From the NCBI GenBank assembly GCA_025451135.1, contig JANWKW010000151.1, positions 1 to 12,384 of the forward strand: a stretch of 12,384 nucleotides of DNA, in the 5' to 3' direction. Of this stretch, positions 1 to 8,068 are shown piece by piece. Each line of letters opens with the position of its first letter. The first letter of the stretch is position 1. Source of the stretch: Vulcanimicrobiia bacterium (lineage in GTDB: Bacteria > Vulcanimicrobiota > Vulcanimicrobiia > Vulcanimicrobiales > Vulcanimicrobiaceae). The notes under the pieces were generated by a model that saw nothing but the letters and a program-made list of their open reading frames with translations, was not told where the DNA came from and ran no database searches. A program made the position numbers and the translations under genes.

Positions 1-186
1 GCCGAAGGCGAACGTCTCGCCGCGCGTTTGGAGTGCGGCTGTGCGTTCGTCAACGCGATCGTGGCGAGCGACCCGCGCGTCCCCTTCGGCGGCGTCAAGC
101 GCAGCGGCTACGGCCGCGAACTCTCCGCCTTCGGCCTCCACGAGTTCGTCAACATCCAAACCGTCTGGCTCGGCTCGAGCGTCTAG
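1..186 (+). CDS. Aldehyde dehydrogenase, succinate-semialdehyde dehydrogenase-like (C-terminal fragment)
   Basis: Only the last 61 codons are inside the window; the 5' part lies to the left. The reading frame is open from base 1 to a TAG at 184-186. The peptide carries the C-terminal aldehyde dehydrogenase signature PFGGVKRSGYGREL followed by FGLHEFVNIQTVW, the usual ending of succinate-semialdehyde dehydrogenases of the Sad/YneI type, which oxidise succinate semialdehyde to succinate with NAD(P)+. The catalytic Cys and Glu are upstream of the window and cannot be checked, so substrate assignment rests on the tail alone and a related semialdehyde substrate is possible. The stop codon overlaps that of the convergent aminotransferase gene in a shared CTAG, leaving no intergenic terminator. 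Confidence 0.85.
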   Translation, partial: AEGERLAARLECGCAFVNAIVASDPRVPFGGVKRSGYGRELSAFGLHEFVNIQTVWLGSSV

Positions 187-1310
187 CCTCGCGCGCAGTA
201 GGCCGCGACTCGCTCGATGCCGGCGCGGACGGTCTCGATCGGCGCGACCCAGCTCAGGCGCAGCCAGCCCTCGAAACAGGCGCCGAACGCGCTGCCGGGG
301 ATGGTGACGACGTTCTCGTCCTCGACCAGGGCGATTGCCGCGTCGATCGACGAACGCCCCTCGGGCAGTCGTACGCAGGCGTAGAACGAACCGTCGACCG
401 GCGCGAACCGCAGGCCGCTCGCGCGCAATGCGGCCACGACCGCCGCCCGGTGCTCCGCATACCAGGCGGCGTGTTCGCGAATGCCGTTCGGATCCGCGAA
501 GATATGACGTGCGACGTGCTGCCCGAAGGTGTCCGCGCAGGAGACCGCCCAGGCGTGCGTCTTGATGGCCTGTTCGACGAAGTCCGAAGGCCCGGCGAAC
601 CAGCCGATCCGCAGGCCGGTCAGCGCGTTGCTCTTGCTCAGCGAGTTGGTCACGATCGTGTGCGGGTAGAGGCGCGCGAGTTCGCTCGCATCTTCGACGA
701 AGGTCTGCTCGCGATAGATCTCGTCGTGGATCAGCCAGACGGGCTCCCCGCCGCGTCGTTCCAGCGCCGCGACCAAGGCGCGGGCGTCCGCATCGCGCAG
801 CACGCGGGCGGTCGGATTGCACGGCGAGCAGATCACGATCGCGCGCGTGCTCTCGCGGATCGCCGCGACGATCCGCTCGGCGTCGAAAGCATAGTCGTCC
901 TCCTCGCGCATCGCGACGGTCCGGACCGCGACGCCCTCGAGCATCGCCATCTTCACATATGACGGAAAGGCCGGCTCGACGACCAACAGTTCGTCCGTCG
1001 CGGGGTCGAGCAGCGTCTTGAGCACGGCGTACATCGCTTCTTGCGAACCCGTCGTCACGCAGACGTTCTCGGCACGATCCATCCCGGGATAGCCGTAGTG
1101 CTCGGCGATCGCCGCGCGCAGCTCGGCATCGCCCGCGTTGTGGCTATAGCGCAAACCGCTCGTCTTGACGTCGGCCATCGCCGCGTCGAGATACGCGGCG
1201 GTCGGCATCAGCGTCGGTTCGCCCAAGCCGAGATCGATCGAGTCGGGCCGCCGTTTCGCGGCGATCTGCCGGATCAGCGACCCGGGGATCTGGAGGACGC
1301 GCGGATTCAC
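183..1310 (-). CDS. PLP-dependent class I/II aminotransferase, probable N-succinyl-diaminopimelate aminotransferase (DapC role)
   Basis: A 375-residue fold-type I aminotransferase. Visible landmarks are GLGEP near residue 29, the cofactor-phosphate region TTGSQEA (86-92), SPCNPT with Asn165, HDEIY with Asp196 and Tyr199, the Schiff-base lysine Lys226 in SLSKSNALTGLRIGW, and the carboxylate-binding Arg351 in LRLSW. These mark an active enzyme transferring an amino group between an amino acid and a 2-oxo acid. The start is a GTG at 1310-1308, only 2 nt after the dapD stop. No good Shine-Dalgarno is visible, so translation probably depends on re-initiation from dapD. The tight pairing with dapD suggests the next step of that pathway, amination of N-succinyl-2-amino-6-oxopimelate. 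Sequence alone cannot exclude aspartate or another substrate. The frame stays open upstream through dapD, but that part is a shadow. Confidence 0.88.
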   Translation of the reverse strand: MNPRVLQIPGSLIRQIAAKRRPDSIDLGLGEPTLMPTAAYLDAAMADVKTSGLRYSHNAGDAELRAAIAEHYGYPGMDRAENVCVTTGSQEAMYAVLKTLLDPATDELLVVEPAFPSYVKMAMLEGVAVRTVAMREEDDYAFDAERIVAAIRESTRAIVICSPCNPTARVLRDADARALVAALERRGGEPVWLIHDEIYREQTFVEDASELARLYPHTIVTNSLSKSNALTGLRIGWFAGPSDFVEQAIKTHAWAVSCADTFGQHVARHIFADPNGIREHAAWYAEHRAAVVAALRASGLRFAPVDGSFYACVRLPEGRSSIDAAIALVEDENVVTIPGSAFGACFEGWLRLSWVAPIETVRAGIERVAAYCARG

Positions 1311-1312
1311 GC

Positions 1313-2143
1313 CTAGACCGAGACGCCGAAGTCGCGCAGGGCGTCGGTGAGCGAGGTCTTGCGGTCGGTCTGGGCGCTGCGTTCGCCGATGATCAGCGCG
1401 CAGGGCACCGCGTACTCGCCGGCCGGGAACCGTTTCGGGATCGTCCCGGGGATCACGACCGCGCGCGCCGGGATCCGGCCCTTGGTCGTGACCGGCGCCG
1501 CGCCGCGGACGTCGATGATCGGCGTCGAACCGGTCAGCACCACGCCTGCCCCGAGGACCGCTTCGCGTTCGACGCGGACGCCTTCGACCACGATGCAGCG
1601 CGAGCCGACGAACGCGTCGTCTTCGATGATGACGGGCGAGGCTTGCGCGGGCTCCAGCACGCCGCCGATACCGACGCCGCCCGAGAGGTGGACGCGCTTG
1701 CCGATCTGAGCGCACGAACCGACCGTGGCCCAGGTGTCGATCATGGTGCCTTCGTCGACGTAGGCGCCGATGTTCACGTAGCCCGGCATCAGGATGACGT
1801 TGCGCGCTAGGAACGAGCCGTACCGGGCGACGCCGGGCGGGACGCAGCGGACGCCGAGGGCCTCGTAATTCCGTTTGATCGGTAGCTTGTCGTAATAGGC
1901 CGGGGTGGCCCCCAGCGGATCGCCGATCCACTCGACGTCGCGCCGGCGGAAATACAGGAGGATCGCCTGCTTGACCCAGGCGTTCGTGGTCCAGGTGCCG
2001 TCCGGATTGGGGCCGGCGACCCGCAACGTCCCGGTATCGAGCGCCTCGATGACCTCGTCGATGACCCCGCCGTCCTGGCCCGCGACCCGCGACGGTGCCT
2101 CGACGAGTTCTCCGATGGCCCGAGCAAGCGCGTCCTCGTTCAT
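1313..2143 (-). CDS. dapD: 2,3,4,5-tetrahydropyridine-2,6-dicarboxylate N-succinyltransferase
   Basis: DapD transfers succinyl from succinyl-CoA to tetrahydrodipicolinate in the succinylase branch of lysine and meso-diaminopimelate (peptidoglycan) synthesis, in the cytoplasm as a trimer. The 276-residue product matches the usual length of about 274. An N-terminal helical domain contains NAWVKQAILLYF (54-65). A left-handed beta-helix of hexapeptide repeats follows, with the highly characteristic stretches PGYVNIGAYVDEGTMID (120-136), WATVGSCAQIG (138-148) and HLSGGVGIGGVLEP (152-165). The ATG at 2143-2141 is chosen because family similarity begins there; the upstream open frame is unlike the family and no strong ribosome-binding site is seen. 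It is the first gene of a two-gene unit with the aminotransferase and diverges from the pentose phosphate operon. Confidence 0.96.
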   Translation of the reverse strand: MNEDALARAIGELVEAPSRVAGQDGGVIDEVIEALDTGTLRVAGPNPDGTWTTNAWVKQAILLYFRRRDVEWIGDPLGATPAYYDKLPIKRNYEALGVRCVPPGVARYGSFLARNVILMPGYVNIGAYVDEGTMIDTWATVGSCAQIGKRVHLSGGVGIGGVLEPAQASPVIIEDDAFVGSRCIVVEGVRVEREAVLGAGVVLTGSTPIIDVRGAAPVTTKGRIPARAVVIPGTIPKRFPAGEYAVPCALIIGERSAQTDRKTSLTDALRDFGVSV

Positions 2144-2294
2144 GGCGCGGTCGTTTCGACGGGCCCGCGCGGGCGTCCGCCCGCCCCCGCTTCGACAACT
2201 GTCCCGATTGGGTAAGAAATGCAGGGTCGCCTGAGGAATGGGGTTGGTCCCCGAGCACTCAAGCCGTCTTTCATTTTCTCTACGAGGATTTTTC
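2144..2294. promoter_or_regulatory. Divergent intergenic region between dapD and tkt
   Basis: These 151 nt must hold the promoters for both the dapD unit (-) and the pentose phosphate operon (+). The half next to dapD is very GC-rich and contains a short inverted repeat, GCGGGCG (2169-2175) with CGCCCGC (2178-2184). The half next to tkt is AT-richer. A weak possible sigma-70-like promoter for tkt is TCGACA (2192-2197) with AGAAAT (2215-2220) at 17-nt spacing. A small GGGG/CCCC hairpin lies at 2240-2252. I see no recognisable riboswitch, T-box or well-matched operator. The region's role follows from the gene arrangement; the individual elements are speculative. Confidence 0.45.
2284..2287 (+). 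promoter_or_regulatory. Ribosome binding site deciding the tkt start
   Basis: GAGG at 2284-2287, in the context ACGAGGAT, lies 7 nt before the GTG at 2295. This favours GTG over the in-frame ATG at 2238, whose nearest GAGG (2233-2236) is only 1 nt away, too close to work. The 19 extra residues from the ATG also do not resemble a transketolase N-terminus. Confidence 0.75.
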
Positions 2295-4295
2295 GTGCCG
2301 AATACCTCCGCCGACGAGCAGCGCATCAACGCCATCCGCTTCCTGAGCGTGGATGCGGTCGATAAGGCCAACTCGGGTCACCCGGGCCTTCCGCTCGGAG
2401 CCGCCGGAATGGCGTACGCGCTTTGGACGCGGCACCTGAAGTTCAATCCGAAAGATCCGGGCTGGTTCGATCGCGACCGCTTCGTGCTCTCCGCCGGACA
2501 CGGGTCGGCGATGCTCTATTCCTTGCTCTATCTGACCGGCTACGATTTGGGGCTCGATCAGCTCGAAGCGTTTCGCCAGCTTGGGAGCAGGACGCCCGGG
2601 CACCCCGAGTTCGGTCACACGCCCGGCGTCGAAGCGACCACCGGTCCGCTCGGCCAAGGCTTCGCCAACGCCGTCGGCATGGCCGCGGCCGAAGCGCATC
2701 TGGCCGCGGTCTACAATAGTGGCGACCATCCGATCGTCGATCACTTCACGTATTGCCTCTGCGGCGACGGCGACCTGATGGAAGGTATCAGCCAAGAGGC
2801 GGCTTCGCTCGCCGGTCACTTGAAGCTCGGCAAGCTGATCGTCCTCTACGACGACAACCGCGTCTCGCTCGCGGGGCCGACCGACATCACGTTCTCCGAC
2901 GACCACGTCGCGCGGTTCGACGCGGTCGGCTGGCACACGCAATTCGTCGATATCGGCCACGGCAACGACGCCGACGCGATCGACGAGGCGATCTCGATCG
3001 CGAAAAAGGTGACCGACCGGCCGTCGTTCATCGCGGTCCGCACCCACATCGGCTACGGCTCGCCCGAACAGGACTCGTTCAAGGCGCACGGCGAGCCGCT
3101 CGGCGCCGCCAATACGGCCAAGACGAAAGAGCGGCTGGGCTGGCCGCTCGAACCGGCGTTCTACGTGCCCGACGACGTCCTGGCGTTCTACCGCGAAGTC
3201 GGCGCCAAGGGCGCTGCCGCCGAGGACGCATGGAAGAGCGCGTTCGCGGCCTGGAAGAACGACAACGCCGACCTGGCCGCGCAGTTCGAGCGCATCGCCG
3301 ACAAGCGGCTTCCGGCCGACCTGCCGTGGCCCGCGTTCGACGAGAAGACCGGCACGGTCGCCACCCGCGACGCCGGCGGCGCGACCATGAACGCCGTGGC
3401 GGCGGCCCTTCCGGAGCTGGTCGGCGGTTCGGCCGATCTGGACCCGTCGACCAAGACGTATCTCAAGGGCCAGGGCGATTTCCAGCCCGGATCGTACGCC
3501 GGCCGGAACGTCCACTTCGGCGTCCGCGAACATGCGATGGGGGCGATCGCCAACGGCATGGCCTATCACGGCGGCCTGCTGCCGTTCACCGCGACCTTCT
3601 TCAACTTCGCTGACTATATGAAGCCCGCCGTGCGGCTCGCCGCGCTCGCCAAGATCCACGCGCTCTTCATCTTCACCCACGATTCGGTCTTCCTCGGAGA
3701 GGACGGCCCGACGCACCAGCCGGTCGAGCAGCTCGCGATGCTGCGAGCGATGCCGAACCTGACCGTCATCCGTCCGGCCGACGCGATCGAGACGCGCGAG
3801 GCCTGGAAACTGATGGTCGCGCCGCACGACGGTCCGTACGCGCTCGTGCTCACGCGCCAGAAAGTCCCGTTCCTGGGCGAGCGTTCCGTGCCGATCGAGA
3901 AGGGCGCGTACGTGCTGGCCGATGCGGCCGGGACGCCCGACCTGATCCTGATCGCGACCGGCTCCGAAGTGGCGCTGGCGCTCGACGCAAAAAAGCTGCT
4001 CGACGCGAAAGGCGTCGCCACGCGGGTCGTCTCGATGCCGTGCATGAGCGCGTTCGCCGCTCAGCCCCAAGCGTATCGCGACCAGATCCTACCGCCGGCC
4101 GTGACGGCGCGCATCTCCGTCGAGGCGGCCGCGACGCTCGGCTGGTACCGCTGGGTCGGCGATCGCGGCATCGCATACGGCATCGACCATTTCGGGACGT
4201 CGGCACCGGCCGGCGATATCGCCAAGGAGTACGGCTTCACGGCCGATGCGATCGCGTCGCTCGCGACCTCCACATTCGCCTTCGCCACCACGTAG
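2295..4295 (+). CDS. tkt: Transketolase
   Basis: A thiamine-diphosphate enzyme that moves two-carbon ketol units between pentose, tetrose, triose and hexose phosphates in the non-oxidative pentose phosphate pathway or Calvin cycle. From the GTG start the protein has 666 residues, close to the 663 of E. coli TktA. Landmarks are NSGHPGLPLG with His29, His69 in SAGHGS, the ThDP/metal motif GDGDLMEG (157-164) with YDDN (185-188), the cofactor-activating Glu412 in GVREHAM, Asp463 in HDS, and His474 in GEDGPTHQP. All three domains (pyrophosphate-binding, pyrimidine-binding, C-terminal) are present. It is the first gene of the operon and lies 18 nt before tal-pgi. Everything downstream acts on its substrates or products, so a role in an oxidative pentose phosphate cycle is more likely than one in carbon fixation. 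Confidence 0.97.
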   Translation: MPNTSADEQRINAIRFLSVDAVDKANSGHPGLPLGAAGMAYALWTRHLKFNPKDPGWFDRDRFVLSAGHGSAMLYSLLYLTGYDLGLDQLEAFRQLGSRTPGHPEFGHTPGVEATTGPLGQGFANAVGMAAAEAHLAAVYNSGDHPIVDHFTYCLCGDGDLMEGISQEAASLAGHLKLGKLIVLYDDNRVSLAGPTDITFSDDHVARFDAVGWHTQFVDIGHGNDADAIDEAISIAKKVTDRPSFIAVRTHIGYGSPEQDSFKAHGEPLGAANTAKTKERLGWPLEPAFYVPDDVLAFYREVGAKGAAAEDAWKSAFAAWKNDNADLAAQFERIADKRLPADLPWPAFDEKTGTVATRDAGGATMNAVAAALPELVGGSADLDPSTKTYLKGQGDFQPGSYAGRNVHFGVREHAMGAIANGMAYHGGLLPFTATFFNFADYMKPAVRLAALAKIHALFIFTHDSVFLGEDGPTHQPVEQLAMLRAMPNLTVIRPADAIETREAWKLMVAPHDGPYALVLTRQKVPFLGERSVPIEKGAYVLADAAGTPDLILIATGSEVALALDAKKLLDAKGVATRVVSMPCMSAFAAQPQAYRDQILPPAVTARISVEAAATLGWYRWVGDRGIAYGIDHFGTSAPAGDIAKEYGFTADAIASLATSTFAFATT

Positions 4296-4297
4296 TC

Positions 4298-4303
4298 TAG
4301 GAG
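4298..4303 (+). promoter_or_regulatory. Ribosome binding site of tal-pgi
   Basis: TAGGAG lies in the 18-nt gap after the tkt stop, 10 nt before the GTG at 4314. It is a strong independent site and confirms the non-ATG start of the fusion gene. Confidence 0.7.
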
Positions 4304-4313
4304 TCAAACATCC

Positions 4314-7154
4314 GTGAGTAATCAATTGCAGCAGCTGCTCGCCGACGGGCAGAGCGTGTGGCTCGACAACCTTCGCCGCAGCATGTTCGCCTCGGGCGAA
4401 CTCCAGCGCCTGATCGATCAGGGACTGCGCGGGATGACCAGCAATCCGACCATCTTCGAGAAGGCCATCGGCGCGGGTGACGACTACGACGCCCAGCTCA
4501 AGTCGCTGCTCGGAACCGAGAAGGATCCCGACGCGCTGTTCTGGGACCTCGCGGTGCAGGACATCCAGAATGCGTGCGACCTGTTCCGCCCGGTCTTCGA
4601 TGCGGCCGGCGGCAACGACGGCTTCGTGAGCCTCGAGGTCTCGCCGCTGCTCGCGCACGACACGGCCGGCACGATCGCGATGGCCAAGGAGCTGTGGAAG
4701 CGCGTCGGCCGTCCCAACCTGATGGTCAAGATCCCGGGCACCGACGAAGGCGTGCCGGCCATCGAAGAATGCATCTACGAAGGCATCAACATCAACGTCA
4801 CGCTGATCTTCGCGGTCGACTACTACGAGAAGACCGCGCGCGCGTACGTCAACGGCATCAACCGCCGGCTGGCCGAGAACAAGCCGGTCGACCATATCCG
4901 TTCCGTCAACAGCGTCTTCGTCTCGCGCATCGATAGCGCCGTCGACAAGATCCTGAGCGACCGCATCAGCAAGGGCGAGAGCGCGCTCGAGCCGTTGCTC
5001 GGCAAGATCGGCATCGCCAACCTGAAGCTCACCTACCAGAAGTTCAAAGAGCTCTTCCGGGGCGAGGCCTTCGCCAAGGCCAAGGCGGCGGGCGCCGCCG
5101 TGCAGCGCCCGCTGTGGGCCAGCACCTCGACCAAGAATCCGGCGTATCCGGACCTGATGTACGTGGAGACGGTGATCGGCACCGACACGGTCAACACCAT
5201 GCCGCCCAACACGCTCGCGGCGCTGCTCGACCACGGGACCGTCGTCGCCGATACGGTCGAGACCGACCTCGACGGCGCGCGCGCGACCGCCAAGGCGCTC
5301 CAGGACGCCGGCATCTCGCTCTACGACGTCACCCACAAGCTCCAGGTCGAGGGCGTCGCGTCGTTCTCGGATTCGTTCGCGGCCTTGCTCGGCGCGATCG
5401 TCTACAAGCAGAAGATGCTCTCCGGCGGCGACGAGCGCGTCGCGCTCTCGCTCGGGAAGACCGAGGGTCCGTTCGACGCCGCGCTCGAGGGGCTCGCGAA
5501 GAACGACTTCCTCACCCGGCTCTGGAACAAGGACGCGACCCTCTGGTCGAACGGCGCGGCCGACGCCGAGATCATCGCGCACGCGCTCGGCTGGCTCGAC
5601 ATCCCCGAGCACCTGACCGAAGCGATCCCCAATCTCAAGGCGTTCGCCGAGGACGTGAAAGCGTTCGATCACGCGGTCGTGCTCGGCATGGGCGGCTCGT
5701 CGCTCGCGCCGGACATCCTCAACGACACGTTCGGGCGCGTCGACGGGCACCCGCAGCTGCACGTCCTCGATTCGACCGACCCCGTCCAGATCGCCGAACT
5801 CGACGCGGCGATCGACGTCGCGAACACGCTCTTCATCGTCGCCTCCAAGAGCGGCACGACGACCGAGCCGAACGCCTACTACGCCTACTACCACGAGAAG
5901 GTCGTCAAGGCGATCGGTTCGGCCAACGCGGGCAAGCATTTCGTCGCGATCACCGATCCGGGCACGACGCTCGCGGCCGAAGCCAAGCAGAACGGCTTCC
6001 GCGCGTGCTTCGAGAACGACCCGAACATCGGCGGCCGCTATTCGGCGCTCTCGTATTTCGGCATGGTGCCGGCGGCGGTGGCGGGCTACGACGTGAGCCT
6101 GCTGCTCGACCGCGGTCTGGGCGCGATGACCGGCAACGCGAAGACGGCCGATCCGAAGGTCGCGCGCGGCGTGCGTTTCGGCGCCGCCATCGGCGGCGCG
6201 GCGATCGCCGGCTGCGACAAGCTCACCATCGTGACGCATCCGAAGGTCGCTGCATTCGGCGCGTGGGCGGAACAGCTCATCGCCGAATCGACCGGCAAGC
6301 TCGGCAAGGGCATCGTCCCGATCGAAGGCGAGCCGCTCCGCGCGCCGGGCGTCTACGGCGACGACCGCATCTTCGTCTACGTCGGTTCGACCGTCGCCGG
6401 CCAGGCCGACGCCGCGATCGACCAGAAGCTCTCGGCGCTCGAAGCGGCCGGCCATCCGATCGTCCGTCTGAAGCTCAACGACGCCTACGATGTCGGCGAG
6501 CAGTTCTACCTGTGGGAGAGCGCGACCGCCGCGGCCGGCTCGGTCATCGGGATCGACGCGTTCGACCAGCCCAACGTGCAGGAATCCAAGGACAACACCA
6601 AGTCGCTCCTCGCGGACTACGCCGCCAAAGGCACCATCGAAGAACCTGCAGCGAACGTCGACGGGCCGGCCTTCGACCTGACCTATCTCGCGGGCAGCGC
6701 GTCGCTCTCGACGAACGACGCCAACGCCGCGCTCGCCGGCCTGCTCGGCCAAGTGACGGCCGGCGACTACGTCGCGCTGACGGCCTACATCGCCCGCAAC
6801 CCGAAGCACGAGGCCTTGCTGCGCGAACTGCGCGTCAAGATCCGCGACGCCAAGAAGGTCGCGACCACGGTCGGTTTCGGTCCGCGCTTCCTGCACTCGA
6901 CCGGACAGCTGCATAAGGGCGGTCCGAACACGATCGTCGCGCTGCAGATCACGGCCGACGCGCCGGACGATCCGGCCATCCCCGGCTTCAACGTCGGGTT
7001 CCGCACGCTCGAGGCGGCGCAGGCCCTGGGCGACTTCCAGGCGCTCGACAAGCGCAGCCGCCGGGGCGCGCGCATCCACCTCAAAGGCGACGTCGAGCGC
7101 GGTCTGCGCGCGCTGATCGACGCCGTCGACGACGCACTGGCAGCAAAGGCATAA
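4314..7154 (+). CDS. tal-pgi: Bifunctional transaldolase / glucose-6-phosphate isomerase fusion
   Basis: One uninterrupted 946-residue frame carries two enzymes. The transaldolase half (about 1-365) has TSNPTIFEKAI (42-52), the Schiff-base lysine Lys139 in LMVKIPGT, and the barrel segments NVTLIF (161-166) and PLWASTSTKN (266-275). It moves dihydroxyacetone units from sedoheptulose-7-phosphate to glyceraldehyde-3-phosphate, giving fructose-6-phosphate and erythrose-4-phosphate. A short linker precedes the isomerase half (about 385-940). This has GMGGSS (458-463), the SIS-type sugar-phosphate site SKSGTTTE (511-518), the signature IGGRYSALSYFG (572-583) and the C-terminal HSTGQLHKGGP (861-871). 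It interconverts fructose-6- and glucose-6-phosphate. Such fusions are known in some bacteria, for example acetic acid bacteria. The architecture could pass fructose-6-phosphate directly to the isomerase. The start is the GTG preceded by TAGGAG. Confidence 0.96.
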   Translation: MSNQLQQLLADGQSVWLDNLRRSMFASGELQRLIDQGLRGMTSNPTIFEKAIGAGDDYDAQLKSLLGTEKDPDALFWDLAVQDIQNACDLFRPVFDAAGGNDGFVSLEVSPLLAHDTAGTIAMAKELWKRVGRPNLMVKIPGTDEGVPAIEECIYEGININVTLIFAVDYYEKTARAYVNGINRRLAENKPVDHIRSVNSVFVSRIDSAVDKILSDRISKGESALEPLLGKIGIANLKLTYQKFKELFRGEAFAKAKAAGAAVQRPLWASTSTKNPAYPDLMYVETVIGTDTVNTMPPNTLAALLDHGTVVADTVETDLDGARATAKALQDAGISLYDVTHKLQVEGVASFSDSFAALLGAIVYKQKMLSGGDERVALSLGKTEGPFDAALEGLAKNDFLTRLWNKDATLWSNGAADAEIIAHALGWLDIPEHLTEAIPNLKAFAEDVKAFDHAVVLGMGGSSLAPDILNDTFGRVDGHPQLHVLDSTDPVQIAELDAAIDVANTLFIVASKSGTTTEPNAYYAYYHEKVVKAIGSANAGKHFVAITDPGTTLAAEAKQNGFRACFENDPNIGGRYSALSYFGMVPAAVAGYDVSLLLDRGLGAMTGNAKTADPKVARGVRFGAAIGGAAIAGCDKLTIVTHPKVAAFGAWAEQLIAESTGKLGKGIVPIEGEPLRAPGVYGDDRIFVYVGSTVAGQADAAIDQKLSALEAAGHPIVRLKLNDAYDVGEQFYLWESATAAAGSVIGIDAFDQPNVQESKDNTKSLLADYAAKGTIEEPAANVDGPAFDLTYLAGSASLSTNDANAALAGLLGQVTAGDYVALTAYIARNPKHEALLRELRVKIRDAKKVATTVGFGPRFLHSTGQLHKGGPNTIVALQITADAPDDPAIPGFNVGFRTLEAAQALGDFQALDKRSRRGARIHLKGDVERGLRALIDAVDDALAAKA

Positions 7155-7159
7155 CGCGG

Positions 7160-8068
7160 ATGCAACTCGGAATGGTCGGACTCGGGAAGATGGGCGCGAA
7201 CATGACCACGCGTCTGCAGCAAGGCGGCCATGGAGTGGTCGCCTTCGACCGCAGCGCGGACGCGGTCGCCGCGACCGTCAAGGAGAGCGGCGCGACCGGC
7301 GCGGCCTCGCTCGAGGAGATGGTCGGCAAGCTGACCGGGTCGCCCAAGGCGGTCTGGATCATGGTGCCGTCGGGCAAACCGACCGACGACACCATCGACG
7401 CGCTGTGCGCGCTGCTCGGCCCGGGCGACATCATCATCGACGGCGGCAACACCAACTACAAGGAAGGCCTGGCCGCCTACGATCGCTGCAAGGCCAAAGG
7501 CGTCTCGCTGGTCGACGCGGGGACGAGCGGCGGCGTGTGGGGCCTCAAAGAGGGCTACTGTCTGATGGTCGGCGGCGACGACGCGGCCGTCAAGGCGTGC
7601 GAACCGGTCTTCACCACGCTCGCTCCCGAGAAGGGCTACGCCCACGTCGGGCCGGCCGGCGCCGGTCACTTCTCCAAGATGGTCCACAACGGCGTCGAAT
7701 ACGGCATGCTGCAGGCCTACGGCGAAGGCTTCGAGATCCTCGAGAAGTCGCAATTCTCGTTCGACATGGAGCAGATCTCCGAGGTGTGGTGCCACGGCAG
7801 CGTCGTCCGTTCGTGGCTCCTCGAGCTCGCGGTGCTCGCATTCAAGGACGATCCGAAACTGGCCGATATCCGCGGCTACGTCGACGACACCGGCGAAGGC
7901 CGCTGGACGGTCCAGGCCGCGATCGACGAGAACGTGCCCGCACCGGTCATCACGCTCTCGCTGCTCGCGCGACTGGCCTCACGTCAGGACGAATCGTTCA
8001 GCGCCAAGGTCATCGCGGCGCTGCGCAACCAGTTCGGCGGTCATGCCGTGAAGAAGGAAGGCGCGTGA
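7160..8068 (+). CDS. gnd: 6-phosphogluconate dehydrogenase, decarboxylating (short form)
   Basis: Oxidative decarboxylation of 6-phosphogluconate to ribulose-5-phosphate. The protein has 302 residues, the short type (about 300) related to Bacillus YqeC/GndA rather than the about 470-residue E. coli Gnd. It has an N-terminal Rossmann domain with GLGKMG (7-12), DGGNTNY (94-100), the substrate-binding run DAGTSGGVWGL (119-129), and the catalytic segment KMVHNGVEYG with Lys173, Asn177 and Glu180, followed by the helical C-terminal domain. Asp30 ends the second beta-strand (VAFDRS), where acidic residues favour NAD+. However, Arg31 follows, so cofactor preference is uncertain. The ATG start lies 5 nt after tal-pgi, with AAAGG at 7145-7149 as a modest ribosome-binding site. 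Its TGA overlaps the GTG of zwf. Confidence 0.95.
   Translation: MQLGMVGLGKMGANMTTRLQQGGHGVVAFDRSADAVAATVKESGATGAASLEEMVGKLTGSPKAVWIMVPSGKPTDDTIDALCALLGPGDIIIDGGNTNYKEGLAAYDRCKAKGVSLVDAGTSGGVWGLKEGYCLMVGGDDAAVKACEPVFTTLAPEKGYAHVGPAGAGHFSKMVHNGVEYGMLQAYGEGFEILEKSQFSFDMEQISEVWCHGSVVRSWLLELAVLAFKDDPKLADIRGYVDDTGEGRWTVQAAIDENVPAPVITLSLLARLASRQDESFSAKVIAALRNQFGGHAVKKEGA

Noticed and set aside
1311..2258. Upstream extension of the aminotransferase frame to 691 codons across dapD
   Set aside because: The extension is an out-of-frame shadow of dapD, Arg-rich and unlike any aminotransferase N-terminus. The GTG at 1310 fits the family length.
2238..2294. ATG at 2238 as the tkt start
   Set aside because: The nearest GAGG is 1 nt away, and the 19 added residues do not match transketolases. 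The GTG at 2295 has a well-spaced GAGG.
2280..4070. 596-codon open frame antisense to tkt
   Set aside because: It lies opposite an unambiguous transketolase and its product is rich in Arg, Val, Gly and Asp with no family features.
4089..7079. 996-codon open frame antisense to tal-pgi
   Set aside because: The plus strand here encodes a clear Tal-Pgi protein with all motifs. The antisense product is Arg/Asp/Val-rich low-complexity sequence with no recognisable family, as expected opposite GC-rich codons.
7405..8064. N-terminal extension of the zwf frame through gnd
   Set aside because: It lies wholly inside gnd in another frame and is Arg-rich. The GTG at 8065 has a good ribosome-binding site, and Zwf similarity starts soon after it.
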